A DNA stretch of 64,000 bases from Chloroflexota bacterium (GTDB taxonomy: Bacteria > Chloroflexota > Anaerolineae > Promineifilales > Promineifilaceae), in the NCBI GenBank assembly GCA_022616275.1, contig JAKEFB010000036.1, positions 43,308 to 107,307 on the forward strand, in the 5' to 3' direction. This document shows, piece by piece, positions 26,317-35,023 of the stretch. Numbering within the stretch: position 1 is the first letter of the stretch; every line of letters begins with the position of its first letter. The position numbers and the translations under genes are program-made. The notes below the pieces were generated by a model that worked only from the letters and a program-made list of their open reading frames with translations, did no database searches and was not told the origin of the DNA.

Positions 26317-29300
26317 GTGCCGGCTCAAGGAGAATTATCTTCCCCAGTGAAAGAGACAAGGCCCGGGTCCGACGAGCATTATCGCACGCTGCTAGACGCC
26401 GCCTTTGAGGGCCTGGTCATTCACGAGGCCGGCCGTATTCTGGAAGCCAACCAATCCTTTGCCGACATGGTCGGTTATACCTGCCAGGAGGTAGTCACTT
26501 TGCCGGTTTCTACCTTCCTGGAAGAGGAATCATACGCCTACGCCCGGCAGCACGTCTACAGCCACGACCAGGGAGTGCTGGAGCTGGTTTGCCGCCATAA
26601 AGATGGCCGCCGTTTTCCGGTCGAGGTCCGCTACAAACAAATCAGCTACCACGGCCGGCCGGCCCGCGTGGCTGCCATTCGCGACGTTGGTGACCGGCGC
26701 AAAGTGGAAAACGCCTTGCAGCGCTACGCCGCCCGCCTGGAAGTGCTGCACCAGATTGACCGGGCCATTCTCAGCGCCCACGCCCCGGCCGACATTGCCC
26801 AGGCCGCTCTAGAACACCTCCGCCAGTTGATTCCTAGCCAGCGCTCCAGCCTGGCCCTGTTCGACCCAGGCGCTGGCCAGGCCGTGGTGCTGGCCGTCAG
26901 CGTGGACGGCCAGACCTCCTTTCAGCCCGGCCGCGCCCTTCCCATCGAAAATTTCGGCAGCCCGGCTGACTTGCAGCAAGGCCACCCCCGCTTGATTGAC
27001 GACCTGCAGGCTGGTAATTCTCCTGTGCCGGATGGTGAACAACTCCTGGCCGAAGGTATTCGCGCCATTCTGACCGTCCCCTTGATGCACCAGGGGGTCT
27101 TAATAGGCTGTCTGAACCTGGGTGCGGCCGCCCCCGGCGCTTTTTCCGGCGAGCACGCTGCCATTGCCCGCGAAGTAGCCGACCAACTGGCCATTGCCAT
27201 CCGCCACGCCAGCCTCGTGCAGGAAACGGAACGCCGGATCGAGGAACTGGCCGGACTGCACGAAATTGCCCTGGCCTTCGGCGTCATGACCGACGTACAT
27301 GAGACGTACGGCGCGCTGGCCGAGCGGCTGGCCCACCTGGTTAACGCTCAAATTTGCATCTTCATGCTGCTGGACCGTGACACCGGCGAAATGCGCGCCC
27401 AGTCCCCCGGCTATGGGATCAGCGACGCGGTCCTGGCCGTGCAGCGTTACCTGGTGGAGCCGGCGGCTAAGTTTTGGAACTTCCGCCGGCAAGGTCCTTT
27501 CCTGGTCAACAGCCGCGACCAGATTCCCTCCTTGTTTGATCCGCTGCTCGAAGCTTCCCAGGGCGAGTCGGTGCTGGTCGTGCCCATGTGGGTCGAGGGC
27601 CGCTTTATCGGTCAGGTGGTGGCTTCTAATAAGCCGGGCGGATTTACTGGCGACGACGCCCGGCTGCTGGGCGTGCTGGCCAACCAGGCCGGGGCGGTTA
27701 TTCACAACGCCCGGCTCTTTGCCGCCATCCAGCGGCAACTATCGGAGCTGATTGCGCTTCACGCCGTCGCCCTGGCTGTGGTTGACTCTAACAACGAAGA
27801 CGAATTAATTGAGCGGGTAACGGATATTGTCGGCCGGGCCCTCTACCCGGATGCCTTCGGCATCCTCCTCGTGGACGAGGCGGCCGGCGGCCTGCGCTGC
27901 CACCCCTCCTACCGGGGCGTGAGCCAGGCCGTCCGCCAGATGGTCGTGCTCCCAGGCCGGGGTATCACCGGCCGGGTGGCGGCCGACGGCCGGTCCCGCC
28001 GGCTGGACGACGTTACCCGGGAGCCAGAGTACGCCGCCATCAATCCCGGCATCCTCTCCGAGCTGTGCGTACCCCTGAAAGCCGGTGAGCGTATCCTGGG
28101 TGTCATCAACGCCGAAAGCACCCACCCATCAGCCTACAGCCCGGCCGACGAGCGACTGTTGCTGACCTTTGCCGGCCAACTGGCCACCGCCATCGAGCGG
28201 CTACGAGTGAAGGTGGTCGAGCGCCGCCGGGCGCAGCAACTGGCGATCATTTACGACGTCGGCCGGCGGGCGGCGGCCATTCTCGACCTGGACACCCTGT
28301 TAAACGAAGTGGTTCACCTCATTGTCGAGCGGCTGGGTCTTTATAATGCCGTCATCACCATTCGGGAGGGGGATACGCTCCACTTCCGGGCCGGTCATGG
28401 AGATTACAGCCAGGAAGTGTACGGCCCGCCCGCCGGTTCCACTTTAAAGCTCGGCCACGGCATTAGCGGCCAGGCGGCGCTCACCGGCAAGCGGCTGTTG
28501 GTGCCGGACGTGTGGCAATTCCCCGATTACGTACCTTACTACCGCCTGCCGCGCGTCCGAGCCGAGCTGGCCGTTCCCCTACGCGTCAAAGGAGAGGTCA
28601 TTGGCGTGCTGAACGTCAAAAGCGATCGGGTTGACGGCATCGGCGAGTCCGACGCCGACATCGTCGAGATTCTGGCCGACCAGCTTTCTATTGCCATTGA
28701 AAACGCCCGCCTCTTTGCCGGCGAGCACCTGGCCCGCGAGCAGGCCGAGGCGCTGCGCGCCGCTAACGTTGCCCTGACCCAAACGTTGGATCTGGATGCC
28801 GTGCTGCAAACCTTGTTAGACCACCTGGCCCTGTTGATTCCCTACGACAGCGCCACTGTTTTCCTGGAGGCGGGTGAAAATCGCCTGGAGAGACGTGCGC
28901 TACGTGGCTACTTTCCTTTCACCACCCCAACACCCCGTTTTGTGTCCACCACCCCCCTCATGCGGCGGCTCTTGGCCAACCAGGAAAGCCTGTTGATTGC
29001 CGATACCCAGGAGCACCCAGAGTGGGAATACCGGCCGATCAGCGCTCACTTCCGCTGCTGGTTAGGCGTTCCCCTCATCGCCGGCGGCCGGGCCATCGGG
29101 CTTTACTCGCTCGGCCAGCAGGAACCAGGCTTCTTCAACAAAACTCACTGCCAACTGGCCGAAGCGCTGGCTGCCCAGGCAGCCGTGGCTATTGAAAATG
29201 CCCGGCTGTATAGCGACCTGGAAGAGGCGCTGCGCCAGGAGCAGGCCGCCCGCGAGCAATTGATCCAGGCTGGTAAACTGGCGGCCATGGGCCGGCTGGT

Positions 29301-29970
29301 TGCCTCGGTGGCCCACGAATTGAACAACCCCCTTCAAGCGATCCAGAACGCCCTGTATCTGGTCAAACAGGAAAACAACCTGGACCGGCAAGCCGACGAA
29401 GATCTTCAACTGGCGCAGCAGGAAGTCCGCCGCATGGCCGAGCTGATTGAGCGGCTGCGGGAGACGTACCGGCCGGCGCCGCCCACCGCCTTCCAGCCTC
29501 AATCGTTAAACAACCTGGCGGCCGAAGTCCAGAAGTTAATCGCCACCCACCTGCGCCACAATCGAGTAGCCTTTGTCTTTGAACCCGATCCGGCGTTGCC
29601 TCTGGCGCCCGGGCTGGCTGACCAGTTGAAACAGGTCATTCTGAACCTGAGCCTGAACGCCGTTGAGGCCATGCCCCAGGGCGGCCGGTTGACCGTTCGC
29701 ACCGGCCACCAGCCGGAGCGTAGTGAGGTCTGGCTGGCGGTGGCCGACACTGGAGCCGGCGTTGCCCCGGCCGACCTGCCCAACATTTTTGATCCCTTCT
29801 TCACCCGCAAGGAAGGGGGCGCCGGGCTAGGGCTGGCCATCAGCTACGACATTATCCGCCGCCACCAGGGGCGCGTCGAGGTAACCAGCGAACTGGGCCA
29901 GGGGACCACGTTTACGGTCTGGCTGCCGCTCAAGCGGTACGATAATCCCCGTAGTGGGCTAACGGAGTGA
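26317..29970 (+). CDS. PAS/multi-GAF sensor histidine kinase
   Basis: 1217 residues, no membrane segment, so cytoplasmic. A PAS domain (about 25-130, HEAGRILEANQSFADMVGYT) is followed by five GAF-like domains (for example RSSLALFDPGAG, ICIFMLLDRDTGEM, FGILLVDEAAGG, YNAVITIREGDTL, SATVFLEAGENR). The kinase core is HisKA VASVAHELNNPLQAI (phospho-His near 1000), N box LNLSLNAVEAM, G1 DTGAGV and G2 GAGLGLAIS. The response regulator at 30011 is the likely partner, 40 bases downstream. GTG at 26317 is preferred because a -10 box sits 7 bases upstream; GTG at 26347 is an alternative. The signal sensed is unknown; GAF domains often bind small ligands or chromophores. Confidence 0.93.
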   Translation: MPAQGELSSPVKETRPGSDEHYRTLLDAAFEGLVIHEAGRILEANQSFADMVGYTCQEVVTLPVSTFLEEESYAYARQHVYSHDQGVLELVCRHKDGRRFPVEVRYKQISYHGRPARVAAIRDVGDRRKVENALQRYAARLEVLHQIDRAILSAHAPADIAQAALEHLRQLIPSQRSSLALFDPGAGQAVVLAVSVDGQTSFQPGRALPIENFGSPADLQQGHPRLIDDLQAGNSPVPDGEQLLAEGIRAILTVPLMHQGVLIGCLNLGAAAPGAFSGEHAAIAREVADQLAIAIRHASLVQETERRIEELAGLHEIALAFGVMTDVHETYGALAERLAHLVNAQICIFMLLDRDTGEMRAQSPGYGISDAVLAVQRYLVEPAAKFWNFRRQGPFLVNSRDQIPSLFDPLLEASQGESVLVVPMWVEGRFIGQVVASNKPGGFTGDDARLLGVLANQAGAVIHNARLFAAIQRQLSELIALHAVALAVVDSNNEDELIERVTDIVGRALYPDAFGILLVDEAAGGLRCHPSYRGVSQAVRQMVVLPGRGITGRVAADGRSRRLDDVTREPEYAAINPGILSELCVPLKAGERILGVINAESTHPSAYSPADERLLLTFAGQLATAIERLRVKVVERRRAQQLAIIYDVGRRAAAILDLDTLLNEVVHLIVERLGLYNAVITIREGDTLHFRAGHGDYSQEVYGPPAGSTLKLGHGISGQAALTGKRLLVPDVWQFPDYVPYYRLPRVRAELAVPLRVKGEVIGVLNVKSDRVDGIGESDADIVEILADQLSIAIENARLFAGEHLAREQAEALRAANVALTQTLDLDAVLQTLLDHLALLIPYDSATVFLEAGENRLERRALRGYFPFTTPTPRFVSTTPLMRRLLANQESLLIADTQEHPEWEYRPISAHFRCWLGVPLIAGGRAIGLYSLGQQEPGFFNKTHCQLAEALAAQAAVAIENARLYSDLEEALRQEQAAREQLIQAGKLAAMGRLVASVAHELNNPLQAIQNALYLVKQENNLDRQADEDLQLAQQEVRRMAELIERLRETYRPAPPTAFQPQSLNNLAAEVQKLIATHLRHNRVAFVFEPDPALPLAPGLADQLKQVILNLSLNAVEAMPQGGRLTVRTGHQPERSEVWLAVADTGAGVAPADLPNIFDPFFTRKEGGAGLGLAISYDIIRRHQGRVEVTSELGQGTTFTVWLPLKRYDNPRSGLTE

Positions 29971-30010
29971 TTGCCCGTTAGGAAGTTACCAATAACCCAA
30001 AGAACACCTG

Positions 30011-30817
30011 ATGACGATTTCTGGTACTGTTCTGATCGTTGACGACGAGGCCATCCTGCGCCGGACACTCACCCGCATTCTGCGCCAGGCCGGCTGCCAG
30101 GTGATGGCCGCGGCCGACGGCGGAGAAGCGCTACAATTGCTGGCCACCAGCCCCTGTGACCTGGTTTTCCTGGATATTCGCCTGCCGGGCCTGGACGGCC
30201 TGCAGGTCCTGGCCCAAATCCACCGCCTTTACCCGGAGTTGCCGGTGGTGCTTTTTACTGCCCACGCCACGCTGCAATCGGCCCTGGATGCCATTCGCCT
30301 GGGGGCCAGCGATTACCTGGTCAAACCGGTGGACCCGGAAACGGTCCTGGCCCGGACGCGGACCATCCTGGCCGAGCGAGCCGTGGAGCGCCGGCGGCAG
30401 GAGATTCAGCAGCAGATCAGCGCCTTGCAAGAGGAATTGGAAGCCCTTAAGCAAGCCGTTGTTCCCCCGCCAGCCACGCTCTCAACCGCCTCTCCAACCC
30501 CGGCCGATCGCTTCCTGAAACGCGGGCCGTTGACCGTTGATCTGTATACCCAGCGGGTGATGCTGGGCGGGCAGGCGGTAGAGCTACCCCCTACCTCCTT
30601 TGAATACCTGGTGGCGCTGGCCCGCCACGCCCCCGACGTCGTCTCCTACGAGGCCCTGGTAGTCGAGGCCCAGGGATACGAAACCGACCGGCCGCAGGCC
30701 CAGGACCTGGCCAAGTGGCACATCCACACCCTCCGCCAGGCGCTGGAGCCGGAACCCGACCGGCCGCGCTACATCCTCAACGTACGCGGGATGGGCTACC
30801 GGTTGGTGGTAGACTAA
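30011..30817 (+). CDS. Response regulator with winged-helix output domain
   Basis: 268 residues. The receiver domain is at 1-125: acidic pair DD 11-12, phospho-acceptor Asp55 (VFLDIRLPG), Thr in FTAHA near 83 and Lys in LVKPVD near 107. A helical linker with coiled-coil character (ERRRQEIQQQISALQEELEA) leads to an OmpR-type winged helix (about 172-268, LTVDLYTQRVMLGGQAVELP, then YILNVRGMGYRLV). It is a DNA-binding regulator, most likely phosphorylated by the kinase just upstream. No clear ribosome site precedes the ATG. Confidence 0.93.
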   Translation: MTISGTVLIVDDEAILRRTLTRILRQAGCQVMAAADGGEALQLLATSPCDLVFLDIRLPGLDGLQVLAQIHRLYPELPVVLFTAHATLQSALDAIRLGASDYLVKPVDPETVLARTRTILAERAVERRRQEIQQQISALQEELEALKQAVVPPPATLSTASPTPADRFLKRGPLTVDLYTQRVMLGGQAVELPPTSFEYLVALARHAPDVVSYEALVVEAQGYETDRPQAQDLAKWHIHTLRQALEPEPDRPRYILNVRGMGYRLVVD

Positions 30818-30895
30818 TCTCTAACAACCTCTTTCCCCCAACTTTTACCAACTTTTCCCCACCTAACCCTATCACTTACACGTGTTACTTGCCCT

Positions 30896-30901
30896 TATAA
30901 T
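30896..30901 (+). promoter_or_regulatory. -10 box for a leaderless kinase mRNA
   Basis: Consensus TATAAT ending 8 bases before an in-frame ATG at 30909, with no ribosome site. It is followed by the second histidine kinase. No strong -35 is visible. Confidence 0.5.
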
Positions 30902-30908
30902 GTCAACG

Positions 30909-31766
30909 ATGACAAGCCGGGTGGTGATGAACGTGCCTTATTATTTTTTATATATGGACGATCCGATGTTGGCTGGCGCCAGGCGGCTCCATTCGTTGGG
31001 ACCGCTCGGCGCCGGACCCGACCTGCCGTTTGACCTGTCCAAGCCAGAATCAGATGCCACGGCCGGAGCCGATCAATGCCAGGTCGAAAATGAAGCCCAG
31101 GATGACGAGGATTTTGTTCGCTCTGTGGCCCACGACTTGAACAATCTGATTGCCGCCGCGGCCGCCGGCGGCGACCTGTTGGTCCGGGCCGGCTCCTTGA
31201 ATCATCACCAGACCCAAATCCTGGAGCGGGTGCGGCTGGTGATTGGCCAGATGTCGGAATTGACCGAGAGTTTGCTGGAGGCCACCGAGTCCAGCCGTCC
31301 CACGCTACGCCGGGAGCCGGTGGACCTGGCGGCGTTGTTAGACGGCGTGGTCCAGAGCTACCAGGCCCAGGCGTCCGCCAGACAGCAAACGCTGGCCCTG
31401 CGGCCGGCCAGAGGCAAAATCCAGATAACCGGCGATGTCAGGCTACTGCGCCGCGCCTTCTGCAACCTGGTGTTAAATGCCATCAAGTACACGCCGGCCG
31501 GCGGCCGGATTACGGTCAGCCTGGAGGCCGGCAAGACAGCCGTGCTGGTCCACGTTCAAGATACCGGCATCGGCATCCCGGAAAGCGAGCTGCCGCTCAT
31601 ATTTAACCGCTCGCACCGGGTGCAAACCAACGAAACCAAACGAATTGAGGGAAGTGGCCTGGGACTGTCCATTGTCCGCCGCATTGTCGAACAACACGGC
31701 GGCCAGGTAACTGTCAGCAGTGTAGTAGGAAAGGGAAGTTGCTTTACCGTCCGTTTACCAGAATAA
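30909..31766 (+). CDS. Soluble sensor histidine kinase
   Basis: 285 residues if started at the ATG 8 bases after TATAAT; GTG at 30882 and ATG at 30927 or 30954 are also in frame. A short N-terminal segment (about 60 residues) has no recognised sensor domain. HisKA: FVRSVAHDLNNLIAAA (phospho-His in VAHD). HATPase_c: N box LVLNAIKYTPAGG, G1 DTGIGIPESEL, G2 GSGLGLSIVRRIVEQHGG, and the final GKGSCFTVRLP. It is typical of kinases whose input comes from a separate partner. It follows the kinase/regulator pair at 26317-30817 but has its own promoter-like element. Confidence 0.85.
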   Translation: MTSRVVMNVPYYFLYMDDPMLAGARRLHSLGPLGAGPDLPFDLSKPESDATAGADQCQVENEAQDDEDFVRSVAHDLNNLIAAAAAGGDLLVRAGSLNHHQTQILERVRLVIGQMSELTESLLEATESSRPTLRREPVDLAALLDGVVQSYQAQASARQQTLALRPARGKIQITGDVRLLRRAFCNLVLNAIKYTPAGGRITVSLEAGKTAVLVHVQDTGIGIPESELPLIFNRSHRVQTNETKRIEGSGLGLSIVRRIVEQHGGQVTVSSVVGKGSCFTVRLPE

Positions 31767-31793
31767 TAATATGTCAATACTGGAACAGAGATC

Positions 31794-32348
31794 ATGGACA
31801 CCCTGGCCACTCTTTTGCTGGCCCACTTGATAGCTGACTTTCCCTTGCAAACCAACCGTATTTACGCGTTGAAAATCAGAAGTAATGCCGGGATAGCACT
31901 GCATGTGGGTATACACCTGGCAGTAACAATTCTATTACTCAAAAATGCGCTGGCCGACTGGCTGCTGTTGCTCATCCTGGCCGTGTCGCACTTCACCCTG
32001 GATTGGCTGAAGCTACGCTGCGCCCACCGGCTCCAGTCCCCCAGTTTCCTCCTGGACCAGGTGGCTCACGTGGTCATCCTGGTGGCCATTGCCGGCCGGC
32101 TTGCCGGCTCCCGGCCCATCTTGCCGGCCTGGCTGGTCTACCCGGCCATAGGCTACGCCCTTATCCTGGCCATCATGGTCTTTGCCTGGGTCGTGGCCAA
32201 CGACCTGTTGGCCAACAATTTACAGCGACCAGAACCAACCAGGCCGGGCCTGGCCCGCTGGGCGCAGCGCCGCCTGCTGGCCCTCTCCCAACTGGCCGGC
32301 CGGCCGTTGCTGTTTGGCGTGGCGGCCGGGCTCTTTCTGGCTCTGTAG
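31794..32348 (+). CDS. DUF3307 membrane protein
   Basis: 184 residues with about four membrane helices. The conserved pattern of DUF3307 is present: LLAHLIADFPLQTNRIYALK at the N-terminus, HVGIHL, HFTLDWLK and FLLDQVAHVV. The repeated His/Asp positions inside the helices suggest metal or proton handling, but the family function is unknown. It starts 27 bases after the histidine kinase stop and may be cotranscribed with it. A heptamer palindrome directly after its stop separates it from convergent recO. Confidence 0.85.
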   Translation: MDTLATLLLAHLIADFPLQTNRIYALKIRSNAGIALHVGIHLAVTILLLKNALADWLLLLILAVSHFTLDWLKLRCAHRLQSPSFLLDQVAHVVILVAIAGRLAGSRPILPAWLVYPAIGYALILAIMVFAWVVANDLLANNLQRPEPTRPGLARWAQRRLLALSQLAGRPLLFGVAAGLFLAL

Positions 32349-32352
32349 TAAG

Positions 32353-32411
32353 GAGATTAGAGATTGGAGATTGGTTAATCTCCAATCTCCAATCTCTAAT
32401 CTCCAATCTCC
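32353..32411. terminator. Heptamer palindrome between DUF3307 gene and recO
   Basis: Three GAGATTA/G units are followed by five AATCTCC/T units, making an inverted array between two convergent genes. It is a likely two-way terminator. The last five codons of recO lie within it. Confidence 0.75.
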
Positions 32412-33211
32412 CCTTTCTCACTTTCCCTTTCACCGGGGGGTACAAACAGCGCCGCCTCCCGTCGCAACTGCCGCAGAAAGTCCACCGACTTCAGGTTACG
32501 CTCCAGGATATACGTCAGGTAATAGTGCATCACCTCTTCCAGCTCACTATGAAGGGGGCGACGCAGGCGCAGGGCGTTGATTGTTTCCCAGTTGCGCGTT
32601 TGCAAATAACGCAGCACCTTCACTGCGCCGGCCGAGAGGGGGCGGGCGCGGCGGTCGGCCTCCTGGCAGTTGGGGCAGAGCAGGCCGCCCAGTTCGGCGC
32701 TGAAGAACTGGTCTTGCTCCTCAATCCCTTCTCCACAATGCACGCAGCGGAACAACTGGGGCTGGTAACCGGCCAGCGCCAGCAGCCGTAGTTCGTAATA
32801 GCGGGCCACCAGCAGCAAATCGTCGTCAGCGGCCAGCCAGCCCAGCGCTTCGGCCAGCAGGTTGTATTTGCGTGGGTCGCGGTCCTCCTCGACCGTGAAG
32901 CGGTCCAGCAGTTCCACCACGTAAGAAGCATAAGTGGTCCGCACCAGATCTTCGCGCAGGGTAACATAGGCCTCGACCAGCTCAGCCTGGGTAATGATGT
33001 CAATGTCCCGGCCGCGGGCAAAGAGGAAGTTGGTACGCATGAACAGCTCCACGTGGCCGGTCTTGCGCGTTTGCGGCTTGCGCGCCCCCTTGGCCAACAC
33101 CTTGATCTTGCCGAACTCCCGGCTGAAAAGCGTCAGCATCCGGTCGGCCTCGCCAAAATCCGACCGGCGCAAAACAATGGCCTCGCTGCGAAAAGTTCTT
33201 TCTCTAGGCAT
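32396..33211 (-). CDS. recO: DNA repair protein RecO
   Basis: 271 residues, close to the family's usual length. The N-terminal OB-fold (RTFRSEAIVLRRSDFGEADR, LFSREFGKIKVLAKGARK) binds single-stranded DNA. A helical domain with a four-Cys zinc site follows (CVHCGEG near 180 and CPNCQE near 200). RecO works with RecR to load RecA onto gapped DNA. The C-terminus ends GEIGD, encoded by the neighbouring heptamer palindrome. A REP-like repeat lies between it and the cytidine deaminase gene on the same strand. Confidence 0.95.
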   Translation of the reverse strand: MPRERTFRSEAIVLRRSDFGEADRMLTLFSREFGKIKVLAKGARKPQTRKTGHVELFMRTNFLFARGRDIDIITQAELVEAYVTLREDLVRTTYASYVVELLDRFTVEEDRDPRKYNLLAEALGWLAADDDLLLVARYYELRLLALAGYQPQLFRCVHCGEGIEEQDQFFSAELGGLLCPNCQEADRRARPLSAGAVKVLRYLQTRNWETINALRLRRPLHSELEEVMHYYLTYILERNLKSVDFLRQLRREAALFVPPGERESEKGEIGD

Positions 33212-33282
33212 CTTCTCTGAGTAAACCTCCCGGAGGCTGTCACGCTAGAACGTCTTCTCTGAGGGAGCCTCCGGGAGGTTAT
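33212..33282. repeat. REP-like repeat pair between cdd and recO
   Basis: CTTCTCTGAG occurs at 33212 and 33254, each followed by a CCTCC(C)GGAGG palindrome in opposite order. The second copy encodes the last residues and stop of cytidine deaminase. The AACCTCC/GGAGGTT core also occurs at 45243-45275. Confidence 0.7.
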
Positions 33283-33679
33283 GCGGTAATTGCTCCGGCC
33301 CGAACCGCTCCGGCAGCAGAGCCGCCAGTCCCATCCGGCGTACCTGCCCCTGGGCGTCGCAAAGCCAGATAGGCATGTCGCCGGCAAATTCGCTCAACAC
33401 CTGGCGGCAGGCCCCGCAGGGAGCCACTCCGTTCTCGGTGCAGACGGCCGCGGCCAGGAGTCGCCGCGCCCCGGCCGTCACTGCCGCCGCCACCGCCGAC
33501 CGCTCGGCGCAGAGGGTCAGGCCATAAGAGGCGTTCTCCACGTTGGCGCCGCTAAAAATCCGGCCGTCCTCGGCCAGCACGGCCGCCCCCACCCGGTAAT
33601 GGGAATAAGGGGCGTAGGCCTGCTCCCGGGCCTCCCCGGCCGCCACAATTAAAGCATCTCGCTGGCTATCCTCAACCAT
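33245..33679 (-). CDS. cdd: Cytidine deaminase
   Basis: 144 residues. It converts cytidine and deoxycytidine to uridine and deoxyuridine in pyrimidine salvage. The N-terminus is YAPYSHYRVGAAVL. The zinc and catalytic motifs are CAERSAVAAAV (Cys-Ala-Glu, near 57-59) and PCGACRQVLSEF (two zinc Cys near 92-95), and GANVENASYGLT forms the substrate loop. All active-site residues are present. The last ten residues (LPEAPSEKTF) come from a REP-like repeat and are unlikely to be part of the fold. Neighbours recO and the GlmU-like gene lie on the same strand. Confidence 0.95.
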   Translation of the reverse strand: MVEDSQRDALIVAAGEAREQAYAPYSHYRVGAAVLAEDGRIFSGANVENASYGLTLCAERSAVAAAVTAGARRLLAAAVCTENGVAPCGACRQVLSEFAGDMPIWLCDAQGQVRRMGLAALLPERFGPEQLPHNLPEAPSEKTF

Positions 33680-33680
33680 C

Positions 33681-33720
33681 TACTCTAACTCTTTACTCTA
33701 ACTCTAACTCTTTACCCTAG
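33681..33720 (-). repeat. Hexamer array CTCTAA
   Basis: CTCTAA-type units with two CTCTTTA interruptions between the deaminase start and the end of the GlmU-like gene. The word matches the array at 7111-7127. It abuts the shortened 3' end of the GlmU-like gene. Confidence 0.7.
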
Positions 33721-34764
33721 CTAAATGCTCGCCCGCATATGGCCCCGGACGTGGGCAAACGGGCCAATATTTTCCCCATCGGCCAGCGTGGCGTTTTCCA
33801 CCACCGCCTGTTCAATCCGGCAGCCGTGGCCAACCTGGGAATCACGGATAATCACGTTTGGCCCGACCACACACCCTTCGCCAATGACCGTGACCCCTTG
33901 CAAATACGTGTTGGGCCAGATAACGCTGTCCTGGCCGATGGTCACCGTCTGGTCAATGTAAGTCGTCTCCGGGTTCACCAGGGTAACGCCGGCCGCCAGC
34001 CAGCGGTCGTTGGCCCGCCGCCGGAAGGCCTTCTCCACGGCCACCAGCTCGGCCCGCGTGCCGGCCCCCAGGGCCTCGCCAGGATCATCCAGCGTCACGG
34101 CGACCACTTTCTGCTTCTGCTGCACGGCCAGGCCGATCATGTCGGTCAGGTAATACTCCTGGCCGTTCCGCGCCTGGCGTACGGGCAAAGCCGGCAACTG
34201 GTCCCATAGCCACCCGGCGGCAAAACAGTAAACGCCCACGTTTAGCTCCGAGATGGCCAGCACTTTGGTGGCGTCCCGCCGCTGCCGGGCTTCGGCCACC
34301 TCGACGATCTCCACCACCTCGCCCGCTTTATTCCGCACCACCCGGCCGAAAGAAGAACCTGGGTCCCCTATTGCCGACAACATGGCCACGGCCGCTCCCG
34401 ATTCGGCCTGAGCCTGGGCCATCCGGCGCATCGTTTCCGCCCGCAAGAGCGGCATGTCGCCGTAAGTCACCAGCACCTGGTCCGACCGGCCGTGCAAGAC
34501 CGGCTCGGCCATTCGCGTGGCGTGTCCGGTCCCCAACTGTTCCGGCTGCTCCACGTAGACCGCTCGCTCGCCAAAAAGCTGGCGTATCGCTTCTTCTCCC
34601 GGAGCGACCACCAGCACCGGCGGCAGGTCGGCCACCGCTGCCGCCGCCTCAAACACATGGGCCGCCATCGGCCGCCCGCCAACCTCGTGCAAGATTTTCT
34701 GCTTCCTGGACTGCATCCGCGTCCCCTGCCCGGCGGCGAGAATAACAACAGCAAGTGTAACCAT
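33721..34764 (-). CDS. glmU: GlmU-like nucleotidyltransferase, shortened at the C-terminus
   Basis: 347 residues; full-length GlmU is about 450. Residues 1-230 form the uridylyltransferase domain: LAAGQGTRM with Lys in SRKQKILHEVGG, EQLGTGHA, YGDMPLL, NVGVYCF and NGQEYYLTDMI. It would make UDP-GlcNAc from GlcNAc-1-P and UTP. A left-handed beta-helix follows (INQTVTIG-like VTIGQDSVIWPN, VIGEGCVVGPNVII) but ends at FAHVRGHMRASI, before the acetyltransferase catalytic region. The second GlmU activity is therefore probably missing. No remnant of the lost part is seen; a hexamer array and the deaminase gene follow directly. It may be a genuine short form. Confidence 0.85.
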   Translation of the reverse strand: MVTLAVVILAAGQGTRMQSRKQKILHEVGGRPMAAHVFEAAAAVADLPPVLVVAPGEEAIRQLFGERAVYVEQPEQLGTGHATRMAEPVLHGRSDQVLVTYGDMPLLRAETMRRMAQAQAESGAAVAMLSAIGDPGSSFGRVVRNKAGEVVEIVEVAEARQRRDATKVLAISELNVGVYCFAAGWLWDQLPALPVRQARNGQEYYLTDMIGLAVQQKQKVVAVTLDDPGEALGAGTRAELVAVEKAFRRRANDRWLAAGVTLVNPETTYIDQTVTIGQDSVIWPNTYLQGVTVIGEGCVVGPNVIIRDSQVGHGCRIEQAVVENATLADGENIGPFAHVRGHMRASI

Positions 34765-34769
34765 GAATC

Positions 34770-34838
34770 ACTAAAAAAGGACTGAGGACTGAGTTTTGCC
34801 TTGCCACTCAGTCCTCAGCACTCAGTCTTCAGTCCTTT
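34770..34838. repeat. Heptamer palindrome ACTGAGG with TTTTGCCTTGCC core
   Basis: GGACTGAGGACTGAG faces CTCAGTCCTCAG and further CAGTC units across TTTTGCCTTGCCA, a core close to those at 7131-7149 and 16608-16624. It lies in the space upstream of the GlmU-like gene, between it and tRNA-Gln. Confidence 0.75.
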
Positions 34839-34843
34839 AAGAG

Positions 34844-34916
34844 CTGGGGTGGGAGGATTCGAACCTCCGGATGGCGGATTCAAAGTCCGCTGCCTTAACC
34901 GCTTGGCGACACCCCA
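34844..34916 (-). tRNA. trnQ: tRNA-Gln (anticodon UUG)
   Basis: A full cloverleaf can be drawn: acceptor TGGGGTG/CACCCCA, D stem GCC/GGC, anticodon stem GCGGA/TCCGC with loop CTTTGAA (anticodon TTG), and T stem GGAGG/CCTCC with loop TTCGAAT. The discriminator base is G. CCA is not encoded and must be added after transcription. Confidence 0.95.
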
Positions 34917-34968
34917 CTGTGAAGGCCTGATCCTAACACAATCAGACCGTTTTAGCAATTGCAGCCCA

Positions 34969-35013
34969 ACCTCCCTCCCGGAGTTTAAGCGATGAAATCT
35001 CCAACCTTCGGGG
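34969..35013. repeat. REP-like repeat, family with AAGCGATG
   Basis: CCTCCCGGAGTTTAAGCGATG then CCAACCTTCGG. The same arrangement (CTTCCGGAGATTCAAGCGATG ... CGCCAACCTTCGG) occurs at 37563-37630. It lies between tRNA-Gln and a broken gene. Confidence 0.6.
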
Positions 35014-35023
35014 CGCCAAAGGC

